A stretch of DNA of 25,806 bases, taken from contig JBBRMQ010000029.1 of the NCBI GenBank assembly GCA_038230775.1, positions 1 through 25,806 on the forward strand. The letters are read 5' to 3'. Each line of letters starts with the position of its first letter. The stretch's first letter is position 1. Of the stretch, positions 18,841 through 25,806 are shown piece after piece. Source of the stretch: JBBRMQ01 sp038230775. Lineage in GTDB: Bacteria > Acidobacteriota > Thermoanaerobaculia > Gp7-AA8. The position numbers were made by a program, and so were the translations under genes. The notes under the pieces were generated by a model, which did not search any database, had not been told where the DNA came from, and worked only from the letters and a program-made list of their open reading frames with translations.

Positions 18841-19778
18841 TAACCATTCTTAGCCGGGATGCGGATTGTGAACGTCGCTCCTTTTCCCTCTCCCTGACTG
18901 GCTGCCTGGACCGAGCCCTCGTGCAGTTCCACGATGTGTTTGACGATGGCCAGTCCAAGCCCGAGGCCGGCGAAGCGTCTGGCGGTTGCCTGGGAGCGGC
19001 GTTCAAAAACGAATGGCAGAAAGTCGGAGGCAATCCCTTCGCCGGTGTCGCAGACTTTGATGACGCCGAACGAATCTTCCAGTGTGAGATTCACTTCGAT
19101 CAGTCCACCCTGGGGCGTGAACTTCAGGGCGTTCGAAAGCAGATTGCCAACGACTTGACGGAGCCGGCCGGCATCGCCACGAACGATGATCGACTGCTGC
19201 GCGTTGTTCCTCAGTGAGACAACTTCCGCAACGGCCACCGGGCGGATCGCGCTTACAGCGTCGGCCACGACCGTGAGGAGATCGATCGCGTCCCTGGTGA
19301 TGGCGAACTTGCCGGTCATGATCCGCGCGACATCCAGAAGGTCGTCGACGAGCTTGGCCTGGAGCGCCGCGCTGCTCGCGATCGAGCGCGCGGCCTCGGC
19401 GACGGTCGCGGAATCGGGATCCCGTTCCAGCAAGGCGGCCCAGCCGGTGATCGACGTCAGCGGCGAGCGCAGCTCGTGCGAGATCAACGCGAAAAACTCG
19501 TCCTTCGACTGATTGGCGGTCGTCGCCTCATCGTACAAGCGGGTCATTTCTTCCGCGAGCGCCTCTGATCGAAGGTTCGCGAGGATGAGATGTTCGTTGG
19601 CTTCCCGAAGCGCGTCCATGAGCGCCTGCACCTCCAGGCGGACCTGAGTGGCGGCATCTTCGCCGGTGCGTACTTGCTCCTCGCGTGCGGCGACGACGGC
19701 CGTGCGCGAACGGAGAGATTCTTCCGGCGAAGAATTCTTACCGCTCTTCGGGCGCTTCGGTTTTCGCTGGCTCGGCAT
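18840..19778 (-). CDS. Soluble sensor histidine kinase of the KaiC operon
   Basis: The product is 312 aa with no membrane segment. A charged N-terminal coiled coil (about 20-90) with LRSEALAEEMTRLYDEATTA leads to the HisKA domain with the phospho-acceptor H101 in FALISHELRSPLTSITGW. The ATPase domain has N-box N216 (VVGNLLSNALKFTP), DTGEGIA at 244-250 and a Gly-rich lid GLGLGLAIVKHI at about 271-282. There is no PAS or GAF input domain, so its input is probably another protein; KaiC is the obvious candidate, as for SasA in cyanobacteria, though SasA's KaiB-like domain is absent. The start at 19778 is 15 bases after the KaiC stop, so the two are co-transcribed. Confidence 0.92.
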   Translation of the reverse strand: MPSQRKPKRPKSGKNSSPEESLRSRTAVVAAREEQVRTGEDAATQVRLEVQALMDALREANEHLILANLRSEALAEEMTRLYDEATTANQSKDEFFALISHELRSPLTSITGWAALLERDPDSATVAEAARSIASSAALQAKLVDDLLDVARIMTGKFAITRDAIDLLTVVADAVSAIRPVAVAEVVSLRNNAQQSIIVRGDAGRLRQVVGNLLSNALKFTPQGGLIEVNLTLEDSFGVIKVCDTGEGIASDFLPFVFERRSQATARRFAGLGLGLAIVKHIVELHEGSVQAASQGEGKGATFTIRIPAKNG

Positions 19779-19793
19779 GCGAACTGGCCTCGA

Positions 19794-21299
19794 TCAATGC
19801 TTTCTCTTCACTTTTCTTTTCGGGGCACCCGCAACGACCTCCGGACTGCCCGTCAGCAATCCCTCGTAGTGCCCCAGGGTTTCACCAACCACGATGCCCT
19901 GCTCGGTGACCTCGAAGGCTCGAAAGTCTTTGCTATGCGAGCTGCCGCGAACTTTCACCACGGCCATGATCCGCTGAATCTGCCCCTTCAACTCGACATA
20001 ACGCTGCATGATGATCGCGTCCGTCAGAAAGGCGGTTCCGTGAGGGCTGAAGCGCAAATCAGTATAGGTGTCCTCCACTTCTGCGGTCATCATCATCGTG
20101 ATTCCCATCCCTGTGAGGACGGAGACCATGCGGTACAGAGACTCCCGAAAGTCCTCTCGAAACGTGGGTGCGAGCGCCAGCTCGAATCCGGAGAGCGAAT
20201 CGATCACCAGCCTGTGCGCCTTGTAACGATGGATCTCTTCAACCATCTCATAGAGCATTTCATCGATCGAGAGATCCAGCGGGCGTGTGTGGATGACCCC
20301 GACCTGTCCCTTGCGGATCATCTTTTCGAACGCCGGACCACCGGGCGGGGTCTCGGAGTACTTGCTGGGACGTTTCTCGAACACCGCGATGACGCCCGGC
20401 TCATCGTGGCGAGCGCCCTCCATGATGAACTCCGTCGCCACCACGCTCTTTCCTGAGCCGGATGGACCGGCCACGAGAACGGAGTGCCCTGCCGGAACGC
20501 CTCCGCCGAGCATCTCGTCCAATCCCTTGATTCCCGTCGAGAGACGCTTCCGCGGTTTCGTGCGCTTGCCCGCTGCTCCCTTGGTCTCCGGATGGACGAT
20601 CACTCGGGGAAAGACATCGATGCCGTGCTCCGTAATGCGAAAGGTGTGGAGGCCGGGAATCGGTGCCTGCCCGCGCATCTTCATCACCTGTATCTTGCGG
20701 ACCATGGAATTGCGATCGATGCTTTGATAAAGCCACAGCAGACCGTCGGCCACCGTGAAGACGGGATCGCGCTCGATCTCCGCGGGTTGATACTCGCCGA
20801 TGAGAAACGTCGTCGCCTGCCACGCCGTCAACCGGACGGCCAGTTGGTGAACGAAGTGCTGCAGCTCGAGATCGCCGGTTTCTGACCGCGCATTGGAGCG
20901 AATGACCGTTCGAAAGGAATCGACGATCACCACGGCCGGATTCGTCGCCTCAACCTCCTGAACGATCCGCCCCATGATCGTCTCCAGAGTGCCCTCGATG
21001 AGGTCCTGGCTGAGGTTGACGAAGCGGACCGACTCGTTCACCTGTTTGAAATCGAAGAAGGAGTACTGCTGCTGATAGCGCAGCATCTTGAGCGGTGGCT
21101 CGCCGACCACCGTGAAGTAGATGGCGTGACGGTCCGGACCGCAGAGCGTAAACATCATCTGCTGTGCGAGCGTGGTCTTGCCCGAGCCGGGTGCGCCGGC
21201 AATCAAGTTGAACGAGAGCTCCGGCACGCCGCCGCCGAGGATGGTGTCGAGTCCCGGCACGCCGGTGGGGAGTTGGCGGATCGCAACCTTTCCGGTCAT
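19794..21299 (-). CDS. KaiC-like double-domain ATPase
   Basis: The product is 501 aa with two RecA-like KaiC domains. Domain 1 (about 5-235) has Walker A GAPGSGKT (35-42) and Walker B VVIVDS (D127). Domain 2 (about 250-480) has Walker A GPSGSGKS (278-285) and Walker B LVIDSLSG (D367). The usual paired catalytic Glu after beta-2 is reduced to VVGEPP in domain 1 and VFEKRP in domain 2. In domain 2 the region matching cyanobacterial SxxISTITD reads SPHGTAFLTDA, so the two autophosphorylated residues appear replaced by Ala and Phe, judged by eye. It ends with a basic tail (KRKVKRKH). The ATG at 21299 overlaps the upstream stop (ATGA) and has AGGAG 8 bases before it. No kaiA or kaiB is nearby, so a stress or signalling role rather than a clock is likely. 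Confidence 0.92.
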   Translation of the reverse strand: MTGKVAIRQLPTGVPGLDTILGGGVPELSFNLIAGAPGSGKTTLAQQMMFTLCGPDRHAIYFTVVGEPPLKMLRYQQQYSFFDFKQVNESVRFVNLSQDLIEGTLETIMGRIVQEVEATNPAVVIVDSFRTVIRSNARSETGDLELQHFVHQLAVRLTAWQATTFLIGEYQPAEIERDPVFTVADGLLWLYQSIDRNSMVRKIQVMKMRGQAPIPGLHTFRITEHGIDVFPRVIVHPETKGAAGKRTKPRKRLSTGIKGLDEMLGGGVPAGHSVLVAGPSGSGKSVVATEFIMEGARHDEPGVIAVFEKRPSKYSETPPGGPAFEKMIRKGQVGVIHTRPLDLSIDEMLYEMVEEIHRYKAHRLVIDSLSGFELALAPTFREDFRESLYRMVSVLTGMGITMMMTAEVEDTYTDLRFSPHGTAFLTDAIIMQRYVELKGQIQRIMAVVKVRGSSHSKDFRAFEVTEQGIVVGETLGHYEGLLTGSPEVVAGAPKRKVKRKH

Positions 21300-21730
21300 G
21301 TTGCTGTCTCCTCTGATCTCACATTGGGAAAACCGTCCGGCCACGACTTTCGCAGGATACGCATCGTCAATGGTTCACCGATGAACGCCATCAGCAACAT
21401 CCCGAGCGTCGAGAGCATGGCGGTAGCCGCGTCGGCCGCCAGTGTTGGATCTTGCCGTTCCAACCAATCCATGACCTGATTGATCGGCGGACCCTCCGGT
21501 TCGCCATCGACGCCTCGTCCGGACGGACATTCCCGCTGTGCGAGGCGCAGCGAACGCGTGGTCAGAGCCTCGACGCCGAGCTGGCCAATCAGCGGAATGA
21601 GAATGCTCCCGAGCTCGTCGTAGGCACGCTGGACCGCCGCCTTGACGGGGAGTGCATCCTCGGAAAGGCCCTCGCGCGTGAGCACACGCCCGATCACCTG
21701 CCGCAACTCGGTGTTCTCAGGTGACGTCAT
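21296..21730 (-). CDS. Small helical protein, first gene of the KaiC operon
   Basis: The product is 144 aa and belongs to no family I recognise. It looks almost entirely helical, with segments ENTELRQVIGRVLTREGL, VQRAYDELGSILIPLIGQLG and a hydrophobic stretch TAMLSTLGMLLMAFIGEPLT (about 103-122) that could be a buried or amphipathic helix rather than a true membrane span. I chose the ATG at 21730; the open frame upstream reads through likely promoter sequence. Its stop overlaps the KaiC start by ATGA, so translation is coupled and the two proteins probably work together, perhaps as an adaptor or input partner. That role is inference from gene order. Confidence 0.75.
   Translation of the reverse strand: MTSPENTELRQVIGRVLTREGLSEDALPVKAAVQRAYDELGSILIPLIGQLGVEALTTRSLRLAQRECPSGRGVDGEPEGPPINQVMDWLERQDPTLAADAATAMLSTLGMLLMAFIGEPLTMRILRKSWPDGFPNVRSEETAT
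21308..21312 (-). promoter_or_regulatory. Ribosome binding site of the KaiC-like gene
   Basis: On the minus strand AGGAG lies 8 bases before ATG 21299, inside the coding end of the upstream gene. It supports this start over a longer frame. Confidence 0.65.
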
Positions 21731-21898
21731 GCCGTCAAGTCGCAATCCGCTCGCTCGTGCGCAAACATCGGCGTGTGGCCCGTATTGTAGGTGCATGTGG
21801 ACCCTGAGTGGGGGATGGCGGTCAGAGTAGTCTCGTGTACGCGATTCCTTACAAAAGCTAAGACTTCGCGGCGCCAGAATTGCGGCACAATAGCTTCT

Positions 21899-21954
21899 GT
21901 GTGAGGACCGGCTTCAGCCGGTCGGGTCTGACCGGCTGAAGCCGGTCCTCACAC
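21899..21954. repeat. Perfect 25-bp-stem palindrome in a divergent promoter region
   Basis: Arms 21899-21923 and 21930-21954 are exact reverse complements with a 6-base loop (GGGTCT). Each arm is itself nearly palindromic (ACCGGCTTCAGCCGGT), so it could form a cruciform. It lies between the divergent starts at 21730 and 21984, so it cannot terminate either gene. It resembles an extragenic palindrome of the REP kind. Confidence 0.9.
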
Positions 21955-21983
21955 TGAGGCAGAAGCGAAGACGGGACATCCGA

Positions 21984-23081
21984 ATGCGGGCCTCCGAGTC
22001 TGATTGGTTCCTACGGGGCGCTCTCGACGCCGCCGCCGACGGCGTCCTTGTCGAGTGTCGCGAGACGGTTCGTTACATCAACAACGCGTACGCCCGTGTG
22101 CTCGGCTATCGCGGTGCGCTCGATTTGCACGGCGCAACCATCCATGAAATTGCCGAGCCGGACGACGAGAAACGCCTGCGATGGTTCGGAGAGCGTCGTC
22201 TGAAAGGACTCCCCGCACCCAATCGTTACATGTTTCGCGCCCGTCGCCGGGACGAATCCATCGTGTGGCTCGACGCCAGTATCTCGACGACGAGGCTGGG
22301 GGATGAGTTTTTCATCACCACGATCGTCCGGGAAGTGCGCAATTTCGACCGTGCAGCGCTCCCGAACATCGCCGGCCTGAACCAGCTCTCGCCGCGCGAG
22401 TACCAGATTTTGATGTACACGTTGCGCGGCTTCCGCCCGAAAGAGATTGCACTTCACCTCGATATCTCCGACAAAACGGTGGCCACCCACCGTAGTCGCA
22501 TCTTTCACAAGCTCTCGCTGCGTGGCCTCGAGGACCTCTTCCGCTTCGCTGCGGAGCATGACCTTCTGGAGTCACGACCAGTGCACCGCATCGTTTCGCC
22601 GGACGCTCCTTTCACCGCCGAGAACGATTCCGGTTCGGAGAGCTCGGTGGCGTCCGCAACGATTCAACGGTCTGCCGGGGACAGTGAGGTGGTGCTCGTC
22701 GTGGACGGTGACGCGACGATCCGCCGCGAGGTCGCGATGGTGCTGCGCCGGGCAGGCTTTGCCGTGGAGACGGCGAGCGGCGGCGCCCAGGCAGTCAAGC
22801 GCCTCACCACGAAACAATACGCGGCTGTCGTGCTCGATCTAGCGATCCCCGACATCGGCGAACATGAGGTCGTCGAACAGCTCGCTGAGACCATTCGCGA
22901 CAAGAAATGCGTCGTGTTGACATCGGCTGGAACCAAGGCACGCCTGAACAACCTTCCGGAAAAGCTCATTCACCTCGAGATACGCAAGCCCTTTGACGTT
23001 GATGACATCGTACAAGCGGTCAAGGGTTGTATCGGTGCCGACACAGGTACACCGCCATTCAAGAACTCTCCACGAGCGTGA
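21984..23081 (+). CDS. PAS-LuxR-receiver hybrid regulator
   Basis: The product is 365 aa. An N-terminal PAS domain (about 5-118) has ADGVLVECRETVRYINNAYA, VLGYRG and YMFRARRRDESIVWLDASIS. A LuxR helix-turn-helix (about 133-195) has LNQLSPREYQILMYTLRGFR and SDKTVATHRSRIFHKLSL. After a Ser-rich linker (about 200-232) comes a receiver (about 234-350) with D241/D243, phospho-acceptor D285 (VVLDLAIPD), T313 and K335 (IRKPF). The receiver is C-terminal to the DNA-binding domain, the reverse of the usual order. All receiver residues are present, so it may take phosphate from the histidine kinase next door; that is inference. It is transcribed divergently from the KaiC operon. The start is supported by the PAS beginning but has a poor Shine-Dalgarno sequence. 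Confidence 0.88.
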   Translation: MRASESDWFLRGALDAAADGVLVECRETVRYINNAYARVLGYRGALDLHGATIHEIAEPDDEKRLRWFGERRLKGLPAPNRYMFRARRRDESIVWLDASISTTRLGDEFFITTIVREVRNFDRAALPNIAGLNQLSPREYQILMYTLRGFRPKEIALHLDISDKTVATHRSRIFHKLSLRGLEDLFRFAAEHDLLESRPVHRIVSPDAPFTAENDSGSESSVASATIQRSAGDSEVVLVVDGDATIRREVAMVLRRAGFAVETASGGAQAVKRLTTKQYAAVVLDLAIPDIGEHEVVEQLAETIRDKKCVVLTSAGTKARLNNLPEKLIHLEIRKPFDVDDIVQAVKGCIGADTGTPPFKNSPRA

Positions 23082-23129
23082 CCTCGGTCCGGCTCGCGCT
23101 CCGTGCGGCGAATGAAACTCGCCGACCAC

Positions 23130-23292
23130 GGAAGCTCAGCGCAAATGCGAGATCCCCTCACCCGGCCTTCGGCCACCCTCTCCCCGCAAGCGGGGCGAGG
23201 GGCCACCACCCCTATGTTTCCCTTCTCCCCGCGGGCGGGGAGAAGGTGCCCGAAGGGCGGATGAGGGGAGCCTGCACTTGCGCAGAGCTTCC
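23130..23292. repeat. MITE/REP-like element, copy 2
   Basis: This is a near-identical 163-base copy, in the same orientation, of the element at 17933-18094. It has the same terminal repeats (GGAAGCTCAGCGCAAATGC on the left, GCAGAGCTTCC on the right) and the same perfect 12-bp internal stem with CCTTCTCCCCGC arms. No matching flanking duplication is seen. It fills most of the gap between two converging genes, so it could also act as a bidirectional terminator. Confidence 0.85.
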
Positions 23293-23520
23293 CTAGAGCT
23301 TCCGTCCATCCCGCGACACGCGTGCGCTGCGCGCGACGTTCTCGATCAGCGCGACCGCGAGCATCACGAACAGCACGGGACCTCGCCATGTCGTGGGAAG
23401 CGGCGCGCGCGGGACGATGTACGCTGCGGCGGCAAGACAGACGATCATCGCCAGAGTGAAGCTCGCGTCTTCGACGAACAACCCCCAGACCTCACCGAGT
23501 GCTTTGACGAACGCTTTCAT
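23293..23520 (-). CDS. Small two-helix membrane protein
   Basis: The product is 75 aa with hydrophobic segments FTLAMIVCLAAAAYIV (about 21-36) and GPVLFVMLAVALIENVA (about 47-63), and a basic C terminus ending DGRKL. Its ATG overlaps the stop of the upstream membrane protein (ATGA), so it is translationally coupled and probably a partner subunit. The family is unknown. The stop abuts MITE copy 2. Confidence 0.8.
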   Translation of the reverse strand: MKAFVKALGEVWGLFVEDASFTLAMIVCLAAAAYIVPRAPLPTTWRGPVLFVMLAVALIENVARSARVSRDGRKL

Positions 23521-24266
23521 GCGGCCACTCTCGAAGGCCGTTTTGCCAATCGGACGGCGAGCGCCGACACCGCGAGAAATCCCGCAATCAATCCAACGAG
23601 GGCGAGGTCTTCACCTCGCCACGGGAAGCGCAGACCTTCACCGATCCAGAACACTCCGAAGGCGGAGAGAAGAACGCCAACCGCAAATTTCAGGGTGTTT
23701 TCCGGGACCCGCGCGAGCGGCTTGCGAACGATGAAGCCGACGATGACGACGAGCATGCCGGCGGCCGCGGCGCCAATGCTTGCAGGGATGAGCATTCCGC
23801 CGACACCGGTGGCGATGACGATGAAGATGACTTCGAGCCCCTCGAGGCTCACGGCTTTGAACGACGCCGCCACGGCGATGGCATCGAGCCGCGCTCGCGC
23901 CTGTGCCGGCGGAGGACCTTCACTCGAAAGCAGCGCGGTCTCTTTCGCATAGATCGCCGTCTCGTCGTGCAGACCGATGATCCCGGCAGCGCGGAGAATC
24001 GCCTTGCGCAGCCAGCGCATGCCGAACAGCAGCAGCAGAATCCCGACCACCAGCTGCAGCGTAGTGAGTGGAATGAGCTGGAGCGCGGGACCGAAGAGGA
24101 TCACCAGCAGCGCCAGAAAGACGACCCCGGCGATCGCACCGATGAACGACGACCGCCAGCCGCGGGTCGTGCCCACCGCGAGGACGATCGTTAGCGCCTC
24201 CACGAATTCCACCAGCGACGCGAGAAACGCCGCCACAACCGCTGTACCGCCGTGTGCCCAACTCAT
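23517..24266 (-). CDS. Multi-pass membrane protein (COG4280-like), possible cation transporter
   Basis: The product is 249 aa with six to seven hydrophobic segments. Two related halves each carry an acidic pair inside a helix: LASLVEFVEALTIVLAVG (E20, E23) and FKAVSLEGLEVIFIVIATG (E142, E145). Repeated ExxE helices of this sort occur in cation-transporting membrane families such as FTR1 and the UPF0016/GDT1 group, so ion transport is plausible but unproven. A charged cytosolic loop (about 97-128) separates the halves. It is co-transcribed with the 75-aa protein downstream. It is divergent from the hydrolase gene at 24335, with 68 bases between starts. Confidence 0.8.
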   Translation of the reverse strand: MSWAHGGTAVVAAFLASLVEFVEALTIVLAVGTTRGWRSSFIGAIAGVVFLALLVILFGPALQLIPLTTLQLVVGILLLLFGMRWLRKAILRAAGIIGLHDETAIYAKETALLSSEGPPPAQARARLDAIAVAASFKAVSLEGLEVIFIVIATGVGGMLIPASIGAAAAGMLVVIVGFIVRKPLARVPENTLKFAVGVLLSAFGVFWIGEGLRFPWRGEDLALVGLIAGFLAVSALAVRLAKRPSRVAA

Positions 24267-24334
24267 CTTCAGCGCAAGATCAACTCACGAATCGCGCCAG
24301 AGCCGGTTGCCTCAGGAGTAGCATCGCAATACGA

Positions 24335-25468
24335 ATGGCCAGGCAGCGTCGATTCGTCATCTCCCTGGCCGTCGCGGGCGCCAGCGTCACGCTCGCGATG
24401 CTGTTCATCCGGCTCTGGAAACCGCTGGGCGGCCGGATCGAAGGTGCGCGGCTCGCGCGAGTGCGTGCCTCACCTCACTGGCGCGACGGCTCGTTTCGAA
24501 ATCAGATCCCGACGAGCAAACTGTCGAACGGCGGAATCTGGCGTTCGCTGGTCCTGCAATTCAGCGGTCACCAGGTCCGCACTCCGCGAGCGCCGATTCC
24601 GATTCATCGATTGTCCGCGCGCGACCTCGGCCCGGTCGCAGCGCCGGGCCTGCGCGCGGTGTGGATCGGGCACTCGACCGTTCTCGTCGACATCGACGGC
24701 TTCCGCGTTCTCACCGATCCAATCTGGAGCGAGCGTTGTTCACCGTTCGAGTCGGTCGGCCCGAAGCGCTTTCATCCGCCACCCATCGATCTCGCCGATG
24801 TCGGAAGAGTCGATGCCGTCGTGATCTCCCATGATCACTACGACCATCTCGACATGAAGACGATTCAGGCCCTCGCTCCCCGCGGCGTCGTCTTCTTCGT
24901 CCCCCTCGGCATCGGTGCGCACCTCGAGCGGTGGGGAGTGCCGCTCGCGCAGATCCGCGAGCTCGATTGGGGAAATCGGGCCCGCCTTCGCGAGCTCGAG
25001 ATCATCGCGCTGCCCGCACGTCATTACTCCGGCCGCGGACCGATCCCGCACGACGAGACGGAATGGGCGTCCTGGGCGATCATCGGAAACACCCATCGCG
25101 TGTACTTCAGCGGCGACACCGGATTCTTTCCCGGGCTTCGCGACATCGGCGAGTCATTCGGACCGTTCGATCTGACACTGATCAAGATCGGCGCGTACGG
25201 GGAAACCTGGCCGCAGATCCACATCGATCCCGAGGAGGCCGTGCAGACGGAGATTGCAGTGAGGGGAAAGCTGATGCTTCCCATTCACTGGGGCACCTTC
25301 AATCTCGCGTATCACGACTGGTTCGAGCCGCCGGAGCGCCTCATGACCGCCGGAACGAATCGCATCGCGTTCGTGATTCCGCGGCCGGGAGAGATGGTGG
25401 ACGTCGCCAAACCTCGAGCAGTCGAGCGGTGGTGGAAAGAGTCAATCGAGCCTTTCACGGCTTTTTGA
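24335..25468 (+). CDS. Membrane-anchored metallo-beta-lactamase-fold hydrolase (UlaG/NAPE-PLD-like)
   Basis: The product is 377 aa. An N-terminal anchor or uncleaved signal (FVISLAVAGASVTLAMLFI, about 7-25) precedes a region with SNGGIWRSLVLQFSG. The MBL fold follows with WIGHSTVLVDIDGFRVLTDP (first strands), the metal motif HDHYDHLD (H166, H168, D170, H171), H230 (ARHYSGRG), D261 (YFSGDTGFF) and H318 (LPIHWGTFNLAYHDW). All dinuclear-metal ligands are present. The family includes N-acyl-phosphatidylethanolamine phospholipase D and UlaG-type lactonases; RHYSGRG and the HWGTF ending favour the NAPE-PLD-like branch, so a phospholipid substrate is possible. I chose the ATG at 24335 because the 27 extra upstream residues are charged and precede the anchor; the Shine-Dalgarno sequence is poorly spaced. 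Confidence 0.9.
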   Translation: MARQRRFVISLAVAGASVTLAMLFIRLWKPLGGRIEGARLARVRASPHWRDGSFRNQIPTSKLSNGGIWRSLVLQFSGHQVRTPRAPIPIHRLSARDLGPVAAPGLRAVWIGHSTVLVDIDGFRVLTDPIWSERCSPFESVGPKRFHPPPIDLADVGRVDAVVISHDHYDHLDMKTIQALAPRGVVFFVPLGIGAHLERWGVPLAQIRELDWGNRARLRELEIIALPARHYSGRGPIPHDETEWASWAIIGNTHRVYFSGDTGFFPGLRDIGESFGPFDLTLIKIGAYGETWPQIHIDPEEAVQTEIAVRGKLMLPIHWGTFNLAYHDWFEPPERLMTAGTNRIAFVIPRPGEMVDVAKPRAVERWWKESIEPFTAF

Positions 25469-25597
25469 CGATTTTCCACCCGACTCTTGACGCTCGCGGC
25501 CGCGTTTGATGCGTGCTGACGCTCAATTGGCCTTGCCGCGCCGGGTCCTTCACACACCGGGTTCTATCTTGAGCACATCGAAGAAGTCGAACAGAAA

Positions 25598-25620
25598 CCA
25601 ACAACAACCAACAACAACGA
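25598..25620 (+). promoter_or_regulatory. CAA-rich unstructured leader
   Basis: Repeated CAACAA/CCAACAA units just before the Shine-Dalgarno sequence of the secreted-protein gene form a leader with almost no G, unlike the surrounding DNA. Such leaders keep the ribosome site open and often precede highly expressed genes. The role is inference. Confidence 0.45.
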
Positions 25621-25635
25621 AAGCAGGAGTCAACC

Positions 25636-25806
25636 ATGAAGCGCTCGATCCTCTCCCTCGCAGTTCTGTCCATCCTGGTGATCTCAGCCCCGGTATTTGC
25701 AGCATCGACCAACACGACGTTCACGGTTACGGCCAGCGTGGTGGCCAATTGCACGATCTCGGCGTCGAACATGGCGTTCGGCAACTACGATCCGGTCACG
25801 GCCAAC
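25636..25806 (+). CDS. Secreted spore-coat-U-like protein, 3' end outside the window
   Basis: The first 57 codons are present. A clear signal peptide (KRSILSLAVLSILVISAPVF, cleavage near AFA-A) is followed by STNTTFTVTASVVANCTISA and SNMAFGNYDPVTAN. The pattern of a beta-strand, xxxCTIS, then MAFGNYDP is typical of the spore coat U (SCPU) domain found in secreted, often pilus-like chaperone-usher subunits. AGGAG at 25625-25629 lies 6 bases before ATG 25636. If this is such a subunit, chaperone and usher genes should follow beyond the window. In 25469-25635 only the CAA-rich leader is notable. Confidence 0.8.
   Translation, partial: MKRSILSLAVLSILVISAPVFAASTNTTFTVTASVVANCTISASNMAFGNYDPVTAN

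Overview
The window is GC-rich bacterial DNA. A family-133-type glycogen debranching enzyme, exported TPR and proline-rich proteins, a KaiC/histidine-kinase cluster, an IS110-type element and a spore-coat-U-like secreted protein together resemble a soil Acidobacteriota or a related lineage. That placement is inference from gene style only, since no rRNA or marker gene is present.

Layout. (a) 1-2612: a small four-helix-bundle (S23/IVP-type) gene framed by inverted nonamer tandem repeats, then a debranching enzyme, both on the minus strand. (b) 2738-11279: a tightly packed plus-strand block of four envelope or signalling genes. They are an exported TPR/coiled-coil protein, a membrane-anchored protein with two tandem copies of a Cys8-plus-receiver module, a C-terminally anchored proline-rich protein, and an exported M1 metallopeptidase. 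(c) 11313-11389: tRNA-Arg(CCG). (d) 11390-15086: a decayed TonB/ABC metal (probably zinc) uptake locus. It holds a receptor remnant, a small membrane-anchored protein, a frameshifted TroA/ZnuA-like binding protein, and an ABC ATPase that lost its C-terminal half and is fused in frame to the permease. (e) 15220-17836: a TPR pseudogene with four small lesions, also split by an IS110-family element. The IS junctions can be read exactly, and it has a long non-coding tail that could hold a bridge RNA. (f) 18230-23081: a KaiC signalling island. A KaiC-like ATPase, a histidine kinase and a small helical protein form a minus-strand operon, flanked by two plus-strand LuxR-type regulators. No kaiA or kaiB is seen. 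(g) 23293-24266: a translationally coupled pair of membrane proteins. (h) 24335-25468: a membrane-anchored metallo-beta-lactamase-fold hydrolase. (i) 25636-end: the start of a secreted spore-coat-U-like protein.

Repeats: two near-identical 162-163-base MITE/REP-like elements (17933-18094 and 23130-23292) bracket the KaiC island, and a perfect 25-bp-stem palindrome (21899-21954) sits in its divergent promoter region.

The best candidates for something not described before are the tandem Cys8-receiver protein with its operon partners, and the KaiC island whose KaiC-like protein appears to lack the usual phosphorylation residues. The metal-uptake and TPR loci are clear examples of gene decay, although the single-base frameshifts could be assembly errors.
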